NCBI GenBank assembly: GCA_965221415.1
Contig: OZ244887.1
Location: forward strand, 1,736,001-1,800,000
DNA from: UBA8337 sp965221415
GTDB taxonomy: Bacteria; Pseudomonadota; Alphaproteobacteria; RS24
Reading direction: 5' to 3'
Length of the DNA: 64,000 nt
How positions within the stretch are numbered: position 1 is the stretch's first letter; each line of letters begins with the position of its first letter. The notes under the pieces were generated by a model. That model ran no database searches. It saw only the letters and a program-made list of their open reading frames with translations, and was not told the origin of the DNA. Both the position numbers and the translations under genes were made by a program. This document shows, one piece after another, positions 8,991 through 17,704 of this stretch.

Positions 8991-10412
8991 CTAGCCCTCC
9001 GCTTTCAAGTCACGAATATCGGTAAATCGACCCATCACAGCCGCGGCGGCAGCCATTTCTGGCGACACTAAATGCGTGCGACCGCCGCGCCCCTGACGAC
9101 CCTCGAAATTACGATTTGACGTTGACGCACATCGCTCGCCCGGAGCTAATTTATCGGCATTCATCGCCAGACACATCGAGCATCCCGGCTCGCGCCATTC
9201 GAAGCCCGCATCGATGAAGATTTTATCCAAGCCTTCTTTTTCGGCTTGCTGTTTGATAAGCCCTGAGCCCGGCACAACCATCGCCGATACGCGTGCTGCG
9301 ACTTTGCGGCCTTGTGCAATTTTTGCCGCCGCGCGTAAATCTTCAATGCGGCTATTCGTGCATGAGCCGATAAACACACGGTCAATCTCAACCTGCTGCA
9401 TCGGCGTGCCAGCCACCAACCCCATATAATCGAGCGCACGCTCGGTTGCACGGCGGCGGCTTTCGTCTTTAATCTCGGCAGGGTTCGGCACATCGCCCTC
9501 GATGGACACAACATCTTGCGGGCTTGTCCCCCACGTCACCAAAGGCGGTAAATCGCTCGCATCAATCGTAATCTCTTTGTCGAAAACCGCATCATCGTCA
9601 GATTTCAGCGTCTTCCAATAAGCGATGGCCGCGTCCATATCCGCCCCTTGAGGCGCTTTGGCGCGACCCTTTAAAAACGCGAATGTTTTTTCATCAGGCG
9701 CAATCAGGCCAGCGCGCGCACCAGCTTCGATGGACATATTGCACAAAGTCATGCGACCTTCCATCGACAAGGCTTCAATCGCCGCGCCTGCATATTCCAG
9801 CACATAGCCCGTGCCGCCTGCCGTGCCAATTTCACCAATAATCGCCAGCGCAATGTCTTTTGCCGTCACATGGTCAGGCGCATCGCCGCACACATTAATG
9901 CGGAAGTTTTTGGCTTTCGATTGAATAAGCGTCTGGGTGGCTAGCACATGCTCGACTTCCGATGTGCCAATGCCATGCGCCAACGCACCAAACGCACCAT
10001 GGGTTGAGGTATGGCTATCGCCACAAACAATCGTCAGACCCGGCAGCGTAAACCCTTGTTCGGGGCCAGTGACATGCACGATGCCTTGGCGAATATCATC
10101 CATCGCGATATATTCAATGCCGAACGCGGCGCAATTTTTTTCCAACGTCTGGATTTGCAACTTGCTTTCTGCATCTTCGATAGCCTCAACCCCGCCTGTG
10201 CGGTCGGTGGTCGGGATATTATGGTCGGCCAAGGCAAGGGTTTTTTCAGGCGCGCGCAACCGCCGCCCCGCCATACGCAGACCTTCAAAAGCCTGCGGGC
10301 TGGTGACCTCATGCACCAAATGGCGGTCAATATAGAGCAGGCAATTACCATCATCCTGCGCATCGACCAAATGGGCGTTCCAAATTTTATCGTAAAGAGT
10401 TGTCCCAGTCAT
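8991..10412 (-). CDS. leuC: 3-isopropylmalate dehydratase large subunit
   Basis: The [4Fe-4S] subunit of isopropylmalate isomerase, 473 residues. The cluster ligands are visible in FIGSCTNSRIEDLR and in EPGCSMCLAMN, and CGDSHTSTHGAFG is the usual active-site motif. It follows rplS after 59 bases. No leucine-rich leader peptide or clear attenuator was found upstream, so leuC is probably read through from the rplS operon or from a promoter within that gap. Confidence 0.97.
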   Translation of the reverse strand: MTGTTLYDKIWNAHLVDAQDDGNCLLYIDRHLVHEVTSPQAFEGLRMAGRRLRAPEKTLALADHNIPTTDRTGGVEAIEDAESKLQIQTLEKNCAAFGIEYIAMDDIRQGIVHVTGPEQGFTLPGLTIVCGDSHTSTHGAFGALAHGIGTSEVEHVLATQTLIQSKAKNFRINVCGDAPDHVTAKDIALAIIGEIGTAGGTGYVLEYAGAAIEALSMEGRMTLCNMSIEAGARAGLIAPDEKTFAFLKGRAKAPQGADMDAAIAYWKTLKSDDDAVFDKEITIDASDLPPLVTWGTSPQDVVSIEGDVPNPAEIKDESRRRATERALDYMGLVAGTPMQQVEIDRVFIGSCTNSRIEDLRAAAKIAQGRKVAARVSAMVVPGSGLIKQQAEKEGLDKIFIDAGFEWREPGCSMCLAMNADKLAPGERCASTSNRNFEGRQGRGGRTHLVSPEMAAAAAVMGRFTDIRDLKAEG

Positions 10413-10471
10413 AACTATTGCCTTTTTTGCTCCGAGGTCCCAGTGTTTAGGGGTGGCTGCTCGGGGGAGAC

Positions 10472-10915
10472 TTAGGCGTCAGTTTCGACGCTGGGTTCCT
10501 CCTGAGCCGCCGCTTGCGGTGTCATTTCTGTTTTCTCAGCTATCTTTGATGATGATTTCGTACGACGCTCAACAATACGCGCTGCCTTGCCCGTTAGCCC
10601 GCGCAGATAATATAGTTTTGCACGGCGCACACGACCACGGCGCACCAAATCAATGCTATCGACCAAGGGTGAGTAAATCGGGAAAACCCGCTCGACGCCT
10701 TCGCCATAAGAGATTTTGCGGACGGTGAAATTCTCGTTCAAGCCGCCGCCAGCACGCGCAATGCACACGCCCTCAAAAGCCTGAATCCGCTCACGCGTAC
10801 CCTCAACGACTTTCACATTGACCTTGACCGTATCGCCGGGCTGAAAATCTGGTATGGTTTTCTCAGCCGTCAGCTCAGCCATATGCTCGCGTTCTAAATC
10901 TTCAATCAAGTTCAT
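10472..10915 (-). CDS. rplS: 50S ribosomal protein L19
   Basis: Ribosomal protein L19 at the 30S-50S interface. The core, from PDFQPGDTVKVNVKVVEGTRERIQ in pieces to RGRVRRAKLYYLR, is complete. After about residue 118 a tail rich in Lys, Glu, Ala and Ser extends the protein to 147 residues; such tails are common in alphaproteobacteria. It lies 94 bases after trmD in the rpsP-rimM-trmD-rplS order. The 94-base leader holds a short hairpin (CTGTGC/GCACAG). Confidence 0.97.
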   Translation of the reverse strand: MNLIEDLEREHMAELTAEKTIPDFQPGDTVKVNVKVVEGTRERIQAFEGVCIARAGGGLNENFTVRKISYGEGVERVFPIYSPLVDSIDLVRRGRVRRAKLYYLRGLTGKAARIVERRTKSSSKIAEKTEMTPQAAAQEEPSVETDA

Positions 10916-11009
10916 CTGCCGTCACCATTAGATAGAGCCTGTGCAACACGTCGCACAGTGATGGGGGGATTTACCATGCAAAAACAGCTCTGTCACCCCC
11001 TAATTGCGC

Positions 11010-11723
11010 TTATTCGTCGGCATCGGTGGTTTTATGGGCGCGCCATAAATCGGGACGCCTTTCGCGCGTCAAGGCTTCTGCTTGCTGCTTGCGCCATGCG
11101 GCCAGCTTCTCGTGGTCGCCCGATGTGACAATCGGTGGAATATCAAGCCCCTCAAAGCTTTGCGGGCGGGTGTAATGCGGATATTCCAACAAGCCACCCG
11201 CCATTTTAGAAAAACTTTCCTCTTGCCCGCTTTCATCGCTGCCCATCACCCCAGGCAAGAGGCGAATAATCGCATCCAGCATCACCATCGCGGCAGGCTC
11301 GCCGCCCGATAAAATATAATCGCCAAGCGATACTTCAAGCGGCGCGCGCGTATCGATAAAGCGCTGGTCGATGCCCTCAAAGCGGTTGCAAAAGAAAATA
11401 GCCCCCTCGCCTGCCGCCAATTCTTCCGCCAAATCTTGCGTAAACAACCGCCCGCGCGGGCTCGGCAGGATGACGGGCAGCATATGGTTTTGTGTGACAC
11501 TATCGAGCGCGGCTGCTGCGACATCAGCCCGCAGCACCATACCCGCACCGCCGCCCGCCGGCGTATCATCGATTTGCTTGTGCTTGCCCTCACCAAAGCT
11601 GCGCAAATCATGCGTCGCCAATGACCATATCCCCGCCGCCAAAGCACGCCCCGCAAGGCTGTCGTCTAGCCCACCCGGAAACATCGCAGGAAAGCCGCTA
11701 ATGATATGTGCCTGCCAACTCAT
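11010..11723 (-). CDS. trmD: tRNA (guanine37-N1)-methyltransferase
   Basis: SPOUT-class enzyme that methylates G37 of tRNAs to prevent +1 frameshifting. The trefoil-knot SAM-binding region is seen as LSGGEPAAMVMLDAIIRLLPG, and the RFEGIDQRF and HYTRPQ segments are conserved. It has 237 residues. Its start overlaps the rimM stop by four bases (ATGA). This is the standard place between rimM and rplS. Confidence 0.97.
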   Translation of the reverse strand: MSWQAHIISGFPAMFPGGLDDSLAGRALAAGIWSLATHDLRSFGEGKHKQIDDTPAGGGAGMVLRADVAAAALDSVTQNHMLPVILPSPRGRLFTQDLAEELAAGEGAIFFCNRFEGIDQRFIDTRAPLEVSLGDYILSGGEPAAMVMLDAIIRLLPGVMGSDESGQEESFSKMAGGLLEYPHYTRPQSFEGLDIPPIVTSGDHEKLAAWRKQQAEALTRERRPDLWRAHKTTDADE

Positions 11724-12277
11724 TTGGCAGGTTTTGGGGATATTTGTTCAGGTGGGTGCGCTTCATTTTCGACTGGCGGCACTAAAATTAACCGCCCCGC
11801 CGCAATATCAATCTCAGGCACGACTTGTTTGGTAAACGGGTAAAAAAACCCGTCGATTTCCAACACATCCCCCGCCCCAAAATTATGACATGCCGCGACG
11901 CGCCCTAGCATCTCGCCATCGGGAGTCACCGCCGCCAACCCAACCAAATCAGCATGGTAAAACTCATCTTCTACCCCTAAGGCTGGCAGCCTATCACGCG
12001 CCACATAAAACTCAGTCCCGCGCAATGCCTCGGCAGCGTCGCGCGTCGTCACGCCCTCTAAGGTGATGCAAACGCCCACCTTATCAAGACGACAACTCGT
12101 CACCGTAAAGACGCGCTCACCGCTCTTGTCGGTCAGCGACCCATAGGCCGCCAAATCAAGCGGCGACTGGGTAAAGGTTTTCACCTTCATCGCACCCCGC
12201 ACACCATGCGCTGCCGTTATCACGCCCAGACAAACAGCATGGGGTTTTATTTGGGGAGGGTGTGCGCGTTCAGCCAA
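11720..12277 (-). CDS. rimM: Ribosome maturation factor RimM (TTG start)
   Basis: Assists maturation of the 30S head, together with S19. The protein of 185 residues shows the RimM core VCLGVITAAHGVRGAMKVK in pieces and the C-terminal PRC-barrel (ADLVGLAAVTPDGEMLGRV). No ATG exists in frame near the start. The only suitable codon is TTG at 12277, which directly abuts the rpsP stop (TAATTG), so translation is likely coupled to rpsP by re-initiation. A GTG inside the conserved core would be too far in. The end overlaps trmD by four bases. Confidence 0.93.
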   Translation of the reverse strand: MAERAHPPQIKPHAVCLGVITAAHGVRGAMKVKTFTQSPLDLAAYGSLTDKSGERVFTVTSCRLDKVGVCITLEGVTTRDAAEALRGTEFYVARDRLPALGVEDEFYHADLVGLAAVTPDGEMLGRVAACHNFGAGDVLEIDGFFYPFTKQVVPEIDIAAGRLILVPPVENEAHPPEQISPKPAK

Positions 12278-12991
12278 TTACGCTTTCTCTTCAGTTTCAG
12301 CTTCGGCTTCGGCTTCCTCTTCAGCGGGAGCTTCCTCTTCTGCAACTTCTTCCTCAGCAGGAGCTTCTTCTTCCGCAGGCGTCTCTTCTGCAGCAACTTC
12401 TTCCTCAGCAGGGGCGGCTTCCTCAGCGGCTGCTTCTTCTTTAGGAGCTTCCTCTTCGGCGGGTGCTTCTTCTGTAGCCTCTTCCTCGGCAGGAGTCTCT
12501 TCTTCTGTAGCCGCTTCCTCTTCGGCAGCAACCTCTTCCGCAGGTGCGGTTTCCTCAGCAGCTGCTTCTTCGGCAGGCGCTTCCTCAGTAGGCGTTTCTT
12601 CCGCAGGTGCTTCTTCGGTAGGCGCTTCTTCCTCAGCAGGGGCGTTTTTGGCTGCTTCTTCAGCCTCTTTTTGTGCTGCCAGACGCTCTTGCGCTTTTAT
12701 CCCCGGCTTGCCCTTATTCGGATTATTGCGCGCTTCCCGTTTCCACAGGCCAGCATCGTCAAGAAAACGCGAGACGCGGTCAGACGGCTTAGCGCCTTGG
12801 TCGAGCCAATGCTTTGCGCGCTCTGTGTCGAGTTTCAAGCGTTCGCCATCATCTTTGGGAAGCAACGGGTTATAAGTGCCGAGACGTTCGATATAGCGAC
12901 CATCGCGCGGCATGCGGCTGTCGGCGACAACAATGCGATAAAACGGACGTTTCTTAGAGCCGCCACGCGACATACGAATTTTCAAAGCCAT
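12278..12991 (-). CDS. rpsP: 30S ribosomal protein S16 with a very long acidic C-terminal tail
   Basis: The first 85 or so residues are a normal S16 (MALKIRMSRGGSKKRPFYRI, ending near RFLDDAGLWKR). S16 proteins are usually about 80-130 residues long, but this one has 237. From about residue 113 to the end only Ala, Glu, Pro, Thr and Val occur, with a few Lys, in imperfect APAEEEAP/EEATEEAP repeats. The frame is open without a stop, and the downstream rimM begins right after its stop, so the tail is part of the gene. A charge of this size on the 30S body is unusual; its role is unknown. Gene order ffh-rpsP-rimM-trmD-rplS is standard. Confidence 0.97.
   Translation of the reverse strand: MALKIRMSRGGSKKRPFYRIVVADSRMPRDGRYIERLGTYNPLLPKDDGERLKLDTERAKHWLDQGAKPSDRVSRFLDDAGLWKREARNNPNKGKPGIKAQERLAAQKEAEEAAKNAPAEEEAPTEEAPAEETPTEEAPAEEAAAEETAPAEEVAAEEEAATEEETPAEEEATEEAPAEEEAPKEEAAAEEAAPAEEEVAAEETPAEEEAPAEEEVAEEEAPAEEEAEAEAETEEKA
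12281..12655 (-). repeat. Coding Glu/Ala/Pro repeat tract in rpsP
   Basis: About 375 bases of imperfect short tandem repeats based on GAAGAA/GCT/CCT-type codons encode the acidic tail of S16. Because of the repeat, several other frames on both strands are also open here. The tract is a likely site of length change by slipped-strand mispairing. Confidence 0.85.
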
Positions 12992-13026
12992 TTTGATTTC
13001 CTTTCCATAAACAGCATATTAAGGGC

Positions 13027-14481
13027 TTACTTCTTTTTAGGAGGCAGTCCCAATTCCTTTAATAAATCTGGCGGCACATTATCTGCGCCGCCGCCCAATC
13101 TATTCAAATCTGGCATTTGCGGTGTCTCTGGTAGCTGTGCGCCGCCCATCAGGCCAGAGCCCATATTCAGCAGGCCTTTCATGCCGCCTTTGCCGAGTTT
13201 TTTCATCATATCCGCCATTTGTCGGTGCATTTTGATGACTTTATTCACATCCTGCACGCTCGCGCCTGCGCCTGCGGCAACACGACGTTTACGGCTTGCA
13301 TTGAGCAATTTCGGATTTTCGCGCTCTGGCACTGTCATCGACGACACAATCGCTGCTTGGCGTAGCAATTCGCGCTCATCCATGCCCAAGGCGGCGACTT
13401 GTTTTTTCATTTTGCCCATGCCGGGCAACATGCCCAACACGCCCGACATGCCGCCCATTGCTTGCATTTGTTTTAATTGCGCCGCCATGTCTTCTAGCGT
13501 GAACTGGCCTTTTCGCATGCGCGCGGCGATTTTTTCAGCCTTTTGCGCGTCCATCGTCTCGGCGGCTTTTTCCACCAGACCGACGACATCGCCCATGCCC
13601 AAAATGCGATTGGCGATACGCACGGGGTCGAATATCTCAATTTTGTCGAGCGTCTCGCCAACACCCAAAAATTTAATCGGCACACCCGTGACATGGCGCA
13701 TCGACAAAGCCGCACCACCGCGACCATCGCCATCGGCACGGGTCAGCATAATGCCAGTGAGGCTCACGCGCGCGCCAAATTGCGCCGCAATCGTCACCGC
13801 CTCTTGCCCCGTCAGACTATCGGCGACCAACATCACTTCTTTGGGCGCAGCCGCTTTTTCAATCGCCACCATTTCGGCCATCAGTGCTTCATCGACATTT
13901 GTGCGCCCTGCTGTATCCAGCATCACCACGTCAAAGCCGCCTAATTTACCCGCTTGAACGGCGCGTCTGGCAATATCGACCGGCACGTCGCCTTCGACAA
14001 TCGGTAGTGTTTCAACGTTAATCTGCTCGCCCAGCACTTTTAATTGCTGCATGGCGGCGGGGCGCTGCGTATCTAGTGACGCCATCAGCACTTTGCGTTT
14101 TGTGTTTTCACCAATCCATTTGGCAAGTTTTGCAGTCGATGTGGTTTTACCTGAGCCTTGCAAGCCGACCATCATAAAAACCGCCGGCGGCACGGTCTCA
14201 AAAGAAAGCGGCTGCGCCTCGCCCAACATATCAACAAGCGCATCATTGACGATTTTGACGACTTGCTGACCGGGGGTCACCGACTTTAAAACATCGGCCC
14301 CAAGGGCTGCGGGGCGCACTCTATCAAGAAAGGCACGCGCCACAGGCAGCGCGACATCGGCTTCCAATAAAGCTGTGCGAATCTCGGCAAGTGCCGCGTC
14401 GACGTCTTTTTCAGACAGCGCGCCACGGCCGCGTAAGCGGTCGAAAATAGACCCTAAATTATCGCTCAGCGTGTCAAACAT
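13027..14481 (-). CDS. ffh: Signal recognition particle protein Ffh
   Basis: GTPase that binds 4.5S RNA and signal sequences and targets nascent membrane proteins to FtsY. From MFDTLSDNLGS (14481) the protein has 484 residues. The N domain is followed by the G domain with G1 GLQGSGKTTSTAKLA, DTAGR and TRADGDGRGGAALS. The Met-rich M domain (MKKLGKGGMKGLLNMGSG) closes the protein. An AGGG site precedes this start; an 11-residue longer frame was rejected. It precedes rpsP by 35 bases, and its receptor gene ftsY lies 2.3 kb away on the other strand. Confidence 0.97.
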   Translation of the reverse strand: MFDTLSDNLGSIFDRLRGRGALSEKDVDAALAEIRTALLEADVALPVARAFLDRVRPAALGADVLKSVTPGQQVVKIVNDALVDMLGEAQPLSFETVPPAVFMMVGLQGSGKTTSTAKLAKWIGENTKRKVLMASLDTQRPAAMQQLKVLGEQINVETLPIVEGDVPVDIARRAVQAGKLGGFDVVMLDTAGRTNVDEALMAEMVAIEKAAAPKEVMLVADSLTGQEAVTIAAQFGARVSLTGIMLTRADGDGRGGAALSMRHVTGVPIKFLGVGETLDKIEIFDPVRIANRILGMGDVVGLVEKAAETMDAQKAEKIAARMRKGQFTLEDMAAQLKQMQAMGGMSGVLGMLPGMGKMKKQVAALGMDERELLRQAAIVSSMTVPERENPKLLNASRKRRVAAGAGASVQDVNKVIKMHRQMADMMKKLGKGGMKGLLNMGSGLMGGAQLPETPQMPDLNRLGGGADNVPPDLLKELGLPPKKK

Positions 14482-14601
14482 GTGGCACCCTATTTGCCTC
14501 AACCAAAAATGCACCCGTGGGCAAAGCTTGCTGACGGGTGGCGATCTCGCCCCACTGGGCTAAGACCAAGTTAAATATCGCTTCGTTTAAGAAGTGTCGG
14601 C

Positions 14602-14630
14602 AAAATAGGCAGATGGTATTCGAAAGTCAA
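14602..14630 (-). promoter_or_regulatory. Sigma-70-type promoter for ffh and the downstream run
   Basis: On the minus strand TTGACT (14625-14630) is followed after exactly 17 bases by TATTTT (14602-14607). This is close to the vegetative consensus and points toward ffh with a leader of about 110 bases. The leader contains a small ACCCGT/ACGGGT hairpin. It is the only clear promoter seen upstream of the 13.6-kb minus-strand gene run. Confidence 0.65.
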
Positions 14631-14670
14631 GCGGCTGGTGTTTCCCCACCCAAACGCTTATATAAGCAGC

Positions 14671-15513
14671 ATGGATGAAAACACCTCTAGCACCACACGC
14701 GCGTTCACCAAAATGAACGGGCTCGGCAATGAATTTATCATCATCGATGCGCGCACCGAACCGCTCGCTTTATCGGGCGACCAAGTGCGCGCATTGGCCG
14801 ACCCCGCACATGAAATAACCAAAGGCTGTGACCAAGTGCTGATTATTCACCCGCCCCGCCCAAATGAGATAGGCGCGGCTTTCATGCAAATCTTCAATGC
14901 CGATGGCGGCGAAGTCGAAGCCTGCGGCAATGGCGCACGCGCGGTGGCCGCCTATCTGGCGCAAACAGACCAAACCAACACAACACACTTGCAAAGCTTA
15001 GGCGGTACATTGGCGTGTCAAACGCAGCTACAAGACAATCATGCACACGTGCGCATCGAGATGCCAGCGCCCCAGCTCGACACACCCATAGAGCTGCACA
15101 GCGATTTACCGCCTGCCTTCAGAGTGAATATTGGCAATCCGCACGCGGTGATTTTTGTCGACGGTGAAACCAAAAAATATGCCGAGGATTTCGGGTCAAA
15201 CCTCACCCATCACGCGGCCTTTCCAGACGGGGCGAATATTAATTTTGCCACAGTGACTGACCTGAACACGCTACGGCTCGACACTTTCGAACGCGGCGCA
15301 GGCTTAACACTTGCCTGCGGCACGGGCGCGTGCGCCGCCGCCGTCGCTAGCGTCGAAAGCGGATTATGCCAAGCGGGAACAGTCACCATTCGCCCGCCCT
15401 TTAACACAGATGATAATGACGCAGATGTGCTGCACATCACCTACCAGACTGATAAATCTCTATTCATGGCGGGGCCCGTCGATTTTGAGTTTACTGGTGA
15501 GGTGGCCTTATGA
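14671..15513 (+). CDS. dapF: Diaminopimelate epimerase
   Basis: Converts LL- to meso-diaminopimelate for lysine and peptidoglycan. The two catalytic cysteines are seen in VEACGNGAR and LACGTGACAA, and the substrate loop MNGLGNEF is near the N-terminus. From MDENTSST the product has 280 residues. The start is uncertain: the ribosome-binding site is weak, and a GTG 33 bases upstream is possible. Its stop overlaps the mtaB start (ATGA). It is the first gene of a four-gene plus-strand operon. Confidence 0.95.
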   Translation: MDENTSSTTRAFTKMNGLGNEFIIIDARTEPLALSGDQVRALADPAHEITKGCDQVLIIHPPRPNEIGAAFMQIFNADGGEVEACGNGARAVAAYLAQTDQTNTTHLQSLGGTLACQTQLQDNHAHVRIEMPAPQLDTPIELHSDLPPAFRVNIGNPHAVIFVDGETKKYAEDFGSNLTHHAAFPDGANINFATVTDLNTLRLDTFERGAGLTLACGTGACAAAVASVESGLCQAGTVTIRPPFNTDDNDADVLHITYQTDKSLFMAGPVDFEFTGEVAL

Positions 15514-16766
15514 GCGTCAAAGTCGAGAGCTTCGGCTGCCGCCTAAACGCCCTCGAGGGCGATAGCGTGAAAGCTCTGGCCGAAGCCGCAGGGTTGCAAA
15601 ACACCACCATCATCAATGGCTGCGCGGTCACCAGCGAAGCCATGCGCCAAACGCGTCAAGCGGCACGCAAAGCAGCGCGTACCCCCGATGCGCGTATCCC
15701 CAACGCGCGTATCATCGTGACGGGGTGCGCCGCCCAAGCCGACCCCAAGCAGTTTCACGATATGCCCGAAGTCGACCATGTAATGGGCAATGAAGAAAAA
15801 TTAAATCCCGCCTCTTATACAAAGCACCCCCCGCCCGCGCAGGTCGCAGATATTATGACGCAGACCCACGCCACACCCTTGCCGCCCGCCCCGCAGCCGC
15901 GCGCGCGTGCTTTCGTGCAAGTGCAGACTGGCTGCGACCATCGCTGTACGTTTTGCATTATTCCTTTCGGGCGCGGCAATTCGCGTTCCGTGCCAATCAC
16001 GCAAGTCATCAGCCGATGCCAACAATTGGTGGATGACGGGCATAAAGAAATTGTGCTGACGGGTGTCGATGTGACATCCTATGGGCCAGATATTGGCGAA
16101 GCGGGACTGGGCGCGTTGGTGCATGCGATTTTGGCAGCCGTGCCAGACTTGCAACGCTTGCGGCTTTCTTCGATTGATGCGGTCGAAATCGACCAAAACC
16201 TGTTGGATATGGTCATTCACGAGCCGCGCCTGATGCCGCATTTGCACCTGTCTTTGCAATCTGGCGATGATATGATTCTAAAACGGATGAAGCGCCGCCA
16301 CACCCGCGCCGAGGCCATTGATTTTTGCGCGCATGTGAAAGCCGCCCGCCCCGACATCACCTTTGGCGCAGATTTGATTGCGGGCTTTCCGACCGAAACC
16401 GAGGCGATGTTTGACAACTCGCTGAAGCTCGTCGACCAATGCGCGTTGACATGGCTGCATGTTTTTCCTTATTCACCGCGCCCCAACACAGCCGCCGCAC
16501 GGATGCCGCAACTCGATGGCACGATTATCAAAACCCGCGCTGCTGCTTTGCGCAAAGCTGGCGACACCCAACGCCAACGCTGGTTGGATGCGCAGAATGG
16601 GCGCGAGATAAATGTGTTGGTTGAAAAGCAAGCCGCGTCATCGAGCGAGGGGCGCAGCGAAAACTTCGCCCGTGTGCTTGTGCCGCAGCCCCTTAAAAGC
16701 GGCACGCTGGTACACCTTCGGGTCACCGCAAATGACGGGGTGATGCTGCACGGTGAGCTGATATGA
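15510..16766 (+). CDS. mtaB: tRNA t6A37 methylthiotransferase MtaB
   Basis: Radical-SAM methylthiotransferase that makes ms2t6A at position 37 of tRNAs reading ANN codons. An N-terminal UPF0004 domain has cysteines near residues 10, 37 and 72 for the second cluster. The radical-SAM motif GCDHRCTFC is near residue 145. A C-terminal TRAM domain follows. At 418 residues it has the expected length. It overlaps both dapF and ftsY by four bases. Its substrate base is produced by the pathway that includes TsaD, encoded at 61.3 kb. Confidence 0.93.
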   Translation: MSVKVESFGCRLNALEGDSVKALAEAAGLQNTTIINGCAVTSEAMRQTRQAARKAARTPDARIPNARIIVTGCAAQADPKQFHDMPEVDHVMGNEEKLNPASYTKHPPPAQVADIMTQTHATPLPPAPQPRARAFVQVQTGCDHRCTFCIIPFGRGNSRSVPITQVISRCQQLVDDGHKEIVLTGVDVTSYGPDIGEAGLGALVHAILAAVPDLQRLRLSSIDAVEIDQNLLDMVIHEPRLMPHLHLSLQSGDDMILKRMKRRHTRAEAIDFCAHVKAARPDITFGADLIAGFPTETEAMFDNSLKLVDQCALTWLHVFPYSPRPNTAAARMPQLDGTIIKTRAAALRKAGDTQRQRWLDAQNGREINVLVEKQAASSSEGRSENFARVLVPQPLKSGTLVHLRVTANDGVMLHGELI

Positions 16767-17704
16767 GTGGATTTTTCGCCCGCCTCAAATCTGGTCTCGC
16801 CAAATCAACCCAAGCCCTTGGCGATAATCTGTCGGGCATTTTGGGCGGGCGCAAATTATCAGCAGAAGCTCTAGGCGAATTGGAAGACGCACTGATTATG
16901 GCAGATTTGGGTGTCGCCACGGCAAGCCACATCGTCGATAATTTACGCGCCCGCCGCGACTTGGCCGAGCTAGATGATAGCGCCGTGCGCCGCGCCTTGG
17001 CCGATGAGATTGCCGCAATATTGCAGCCTGTCGAAAAGCCTTTTGTGTTGCCTGATGCGTCGCGCCCCAAGCCGACGGTTATTTTGATGGCGGGCGTGAA
17101 TGGCGCAGGCAAGACCACGACAATCGGCAAATTGGCGCAGCGTTTCAAAGACGAGGGAAAATCCGTCATGCTCGCGGCAGGCGATACGTTTCGCGCCGCC
17201 GCAGGGGAGCAGCTGCAAGTTTGGGGCGCACGCGCGGGCGTAGAGGTCGTCAGCGCGGCTGCTGGCACTGAAGCCGCAAGCCTTGCCTATCAGGCACTCG
17301 AACGCGCCCAAAGCGAAGCGATTGATGTGTTGATGATTGACACGGCGGGGCGGTTGCAATCCAACGATAATCTGATGGCGGAGCTTGAAAAAATCACCCG
17401 CGTCCTCGCCAAGCTAGATGAGGCCGCCCCGCATGAAAGCCTGTTGGTGTTAGACGCCACAACGGGGCAAAACGCCATTGAGCAAGCGCAAGCGTTTTTA
17501 AAAGTCGCGAAAATTTCGGGTCTGGTGATGACCAAATTGGACGGCACAGCACGCGGCGGCGGATTGGTGGCCATCGCGCAAAAACTGGCGCTGCCGATTT
17601 ATTTTATCGGGGTCGGCGAGCAGGTCGACGACTTACACCCCTTTAACGCGCAAGATTTCGCGCAAGCCCTCACTGGAGCAGAAATGGCGGGAGTAGAGAT
17701 ATAA
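16763..17704 (+). CDS. ftsY: Signal recognition particle receptor FtsY
   Basis: Membrane-associated GTPase that receives the SRP-ribosome complex. Only the NG core is present (313 residues): G1 GVNGAGKTTTIGKLA, DTAGRLQSNDNLM and TKLDGTARGGG. The acidic A domain of E. coli FtsY is absent, as in many alphaproteobacteria. The start overlaps mtaB by four bases, and the end overlaps the next gene by one. Confidence 0.96.
   Translation: MSGFFARLKSGLAKSTQALGDNLSGILGGRKLSAEALGELEDALIMADLGVATASHIVDNLRARRDLAELDDSAVRRALADEIAAILQPVEKPFVLPDASRPKPTVILMAGVNGAGKTTTIGKLAQRFKDEGKSVMLAAGDTFRAAAGEQLQVWGARAGVEVVSAAAGTEAASLAYQALERAQSEAIDVLMIDTAGRLQSNDNLMAELEKITRVLAKLDEAAPHESLLVLDATTGQNAIEQAQAFLKVAKISGLVMTKLDGTARGGGLVAIAQKLALPIYFIGVGEQVDDLHPFNAQDFAQALTGAEMAGVEI

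Noticed and set aside
12206..13957. A 583-codon open frame on the plus strand opposite rpsP and ffh
   Set aside because: It is antisense to two highly conserved genes, its product is an odd Phe/Ser/Leu repeat, and it exists because the Glu/Ala repeat leaves several frames open.
14482..14600. SRP 4.5S RNA gene next to ffh
   Set aside because: The conserved GGUCAGG and GGAAGCAGCC parts of SRP RNA are absent; only a short hairpin is present.
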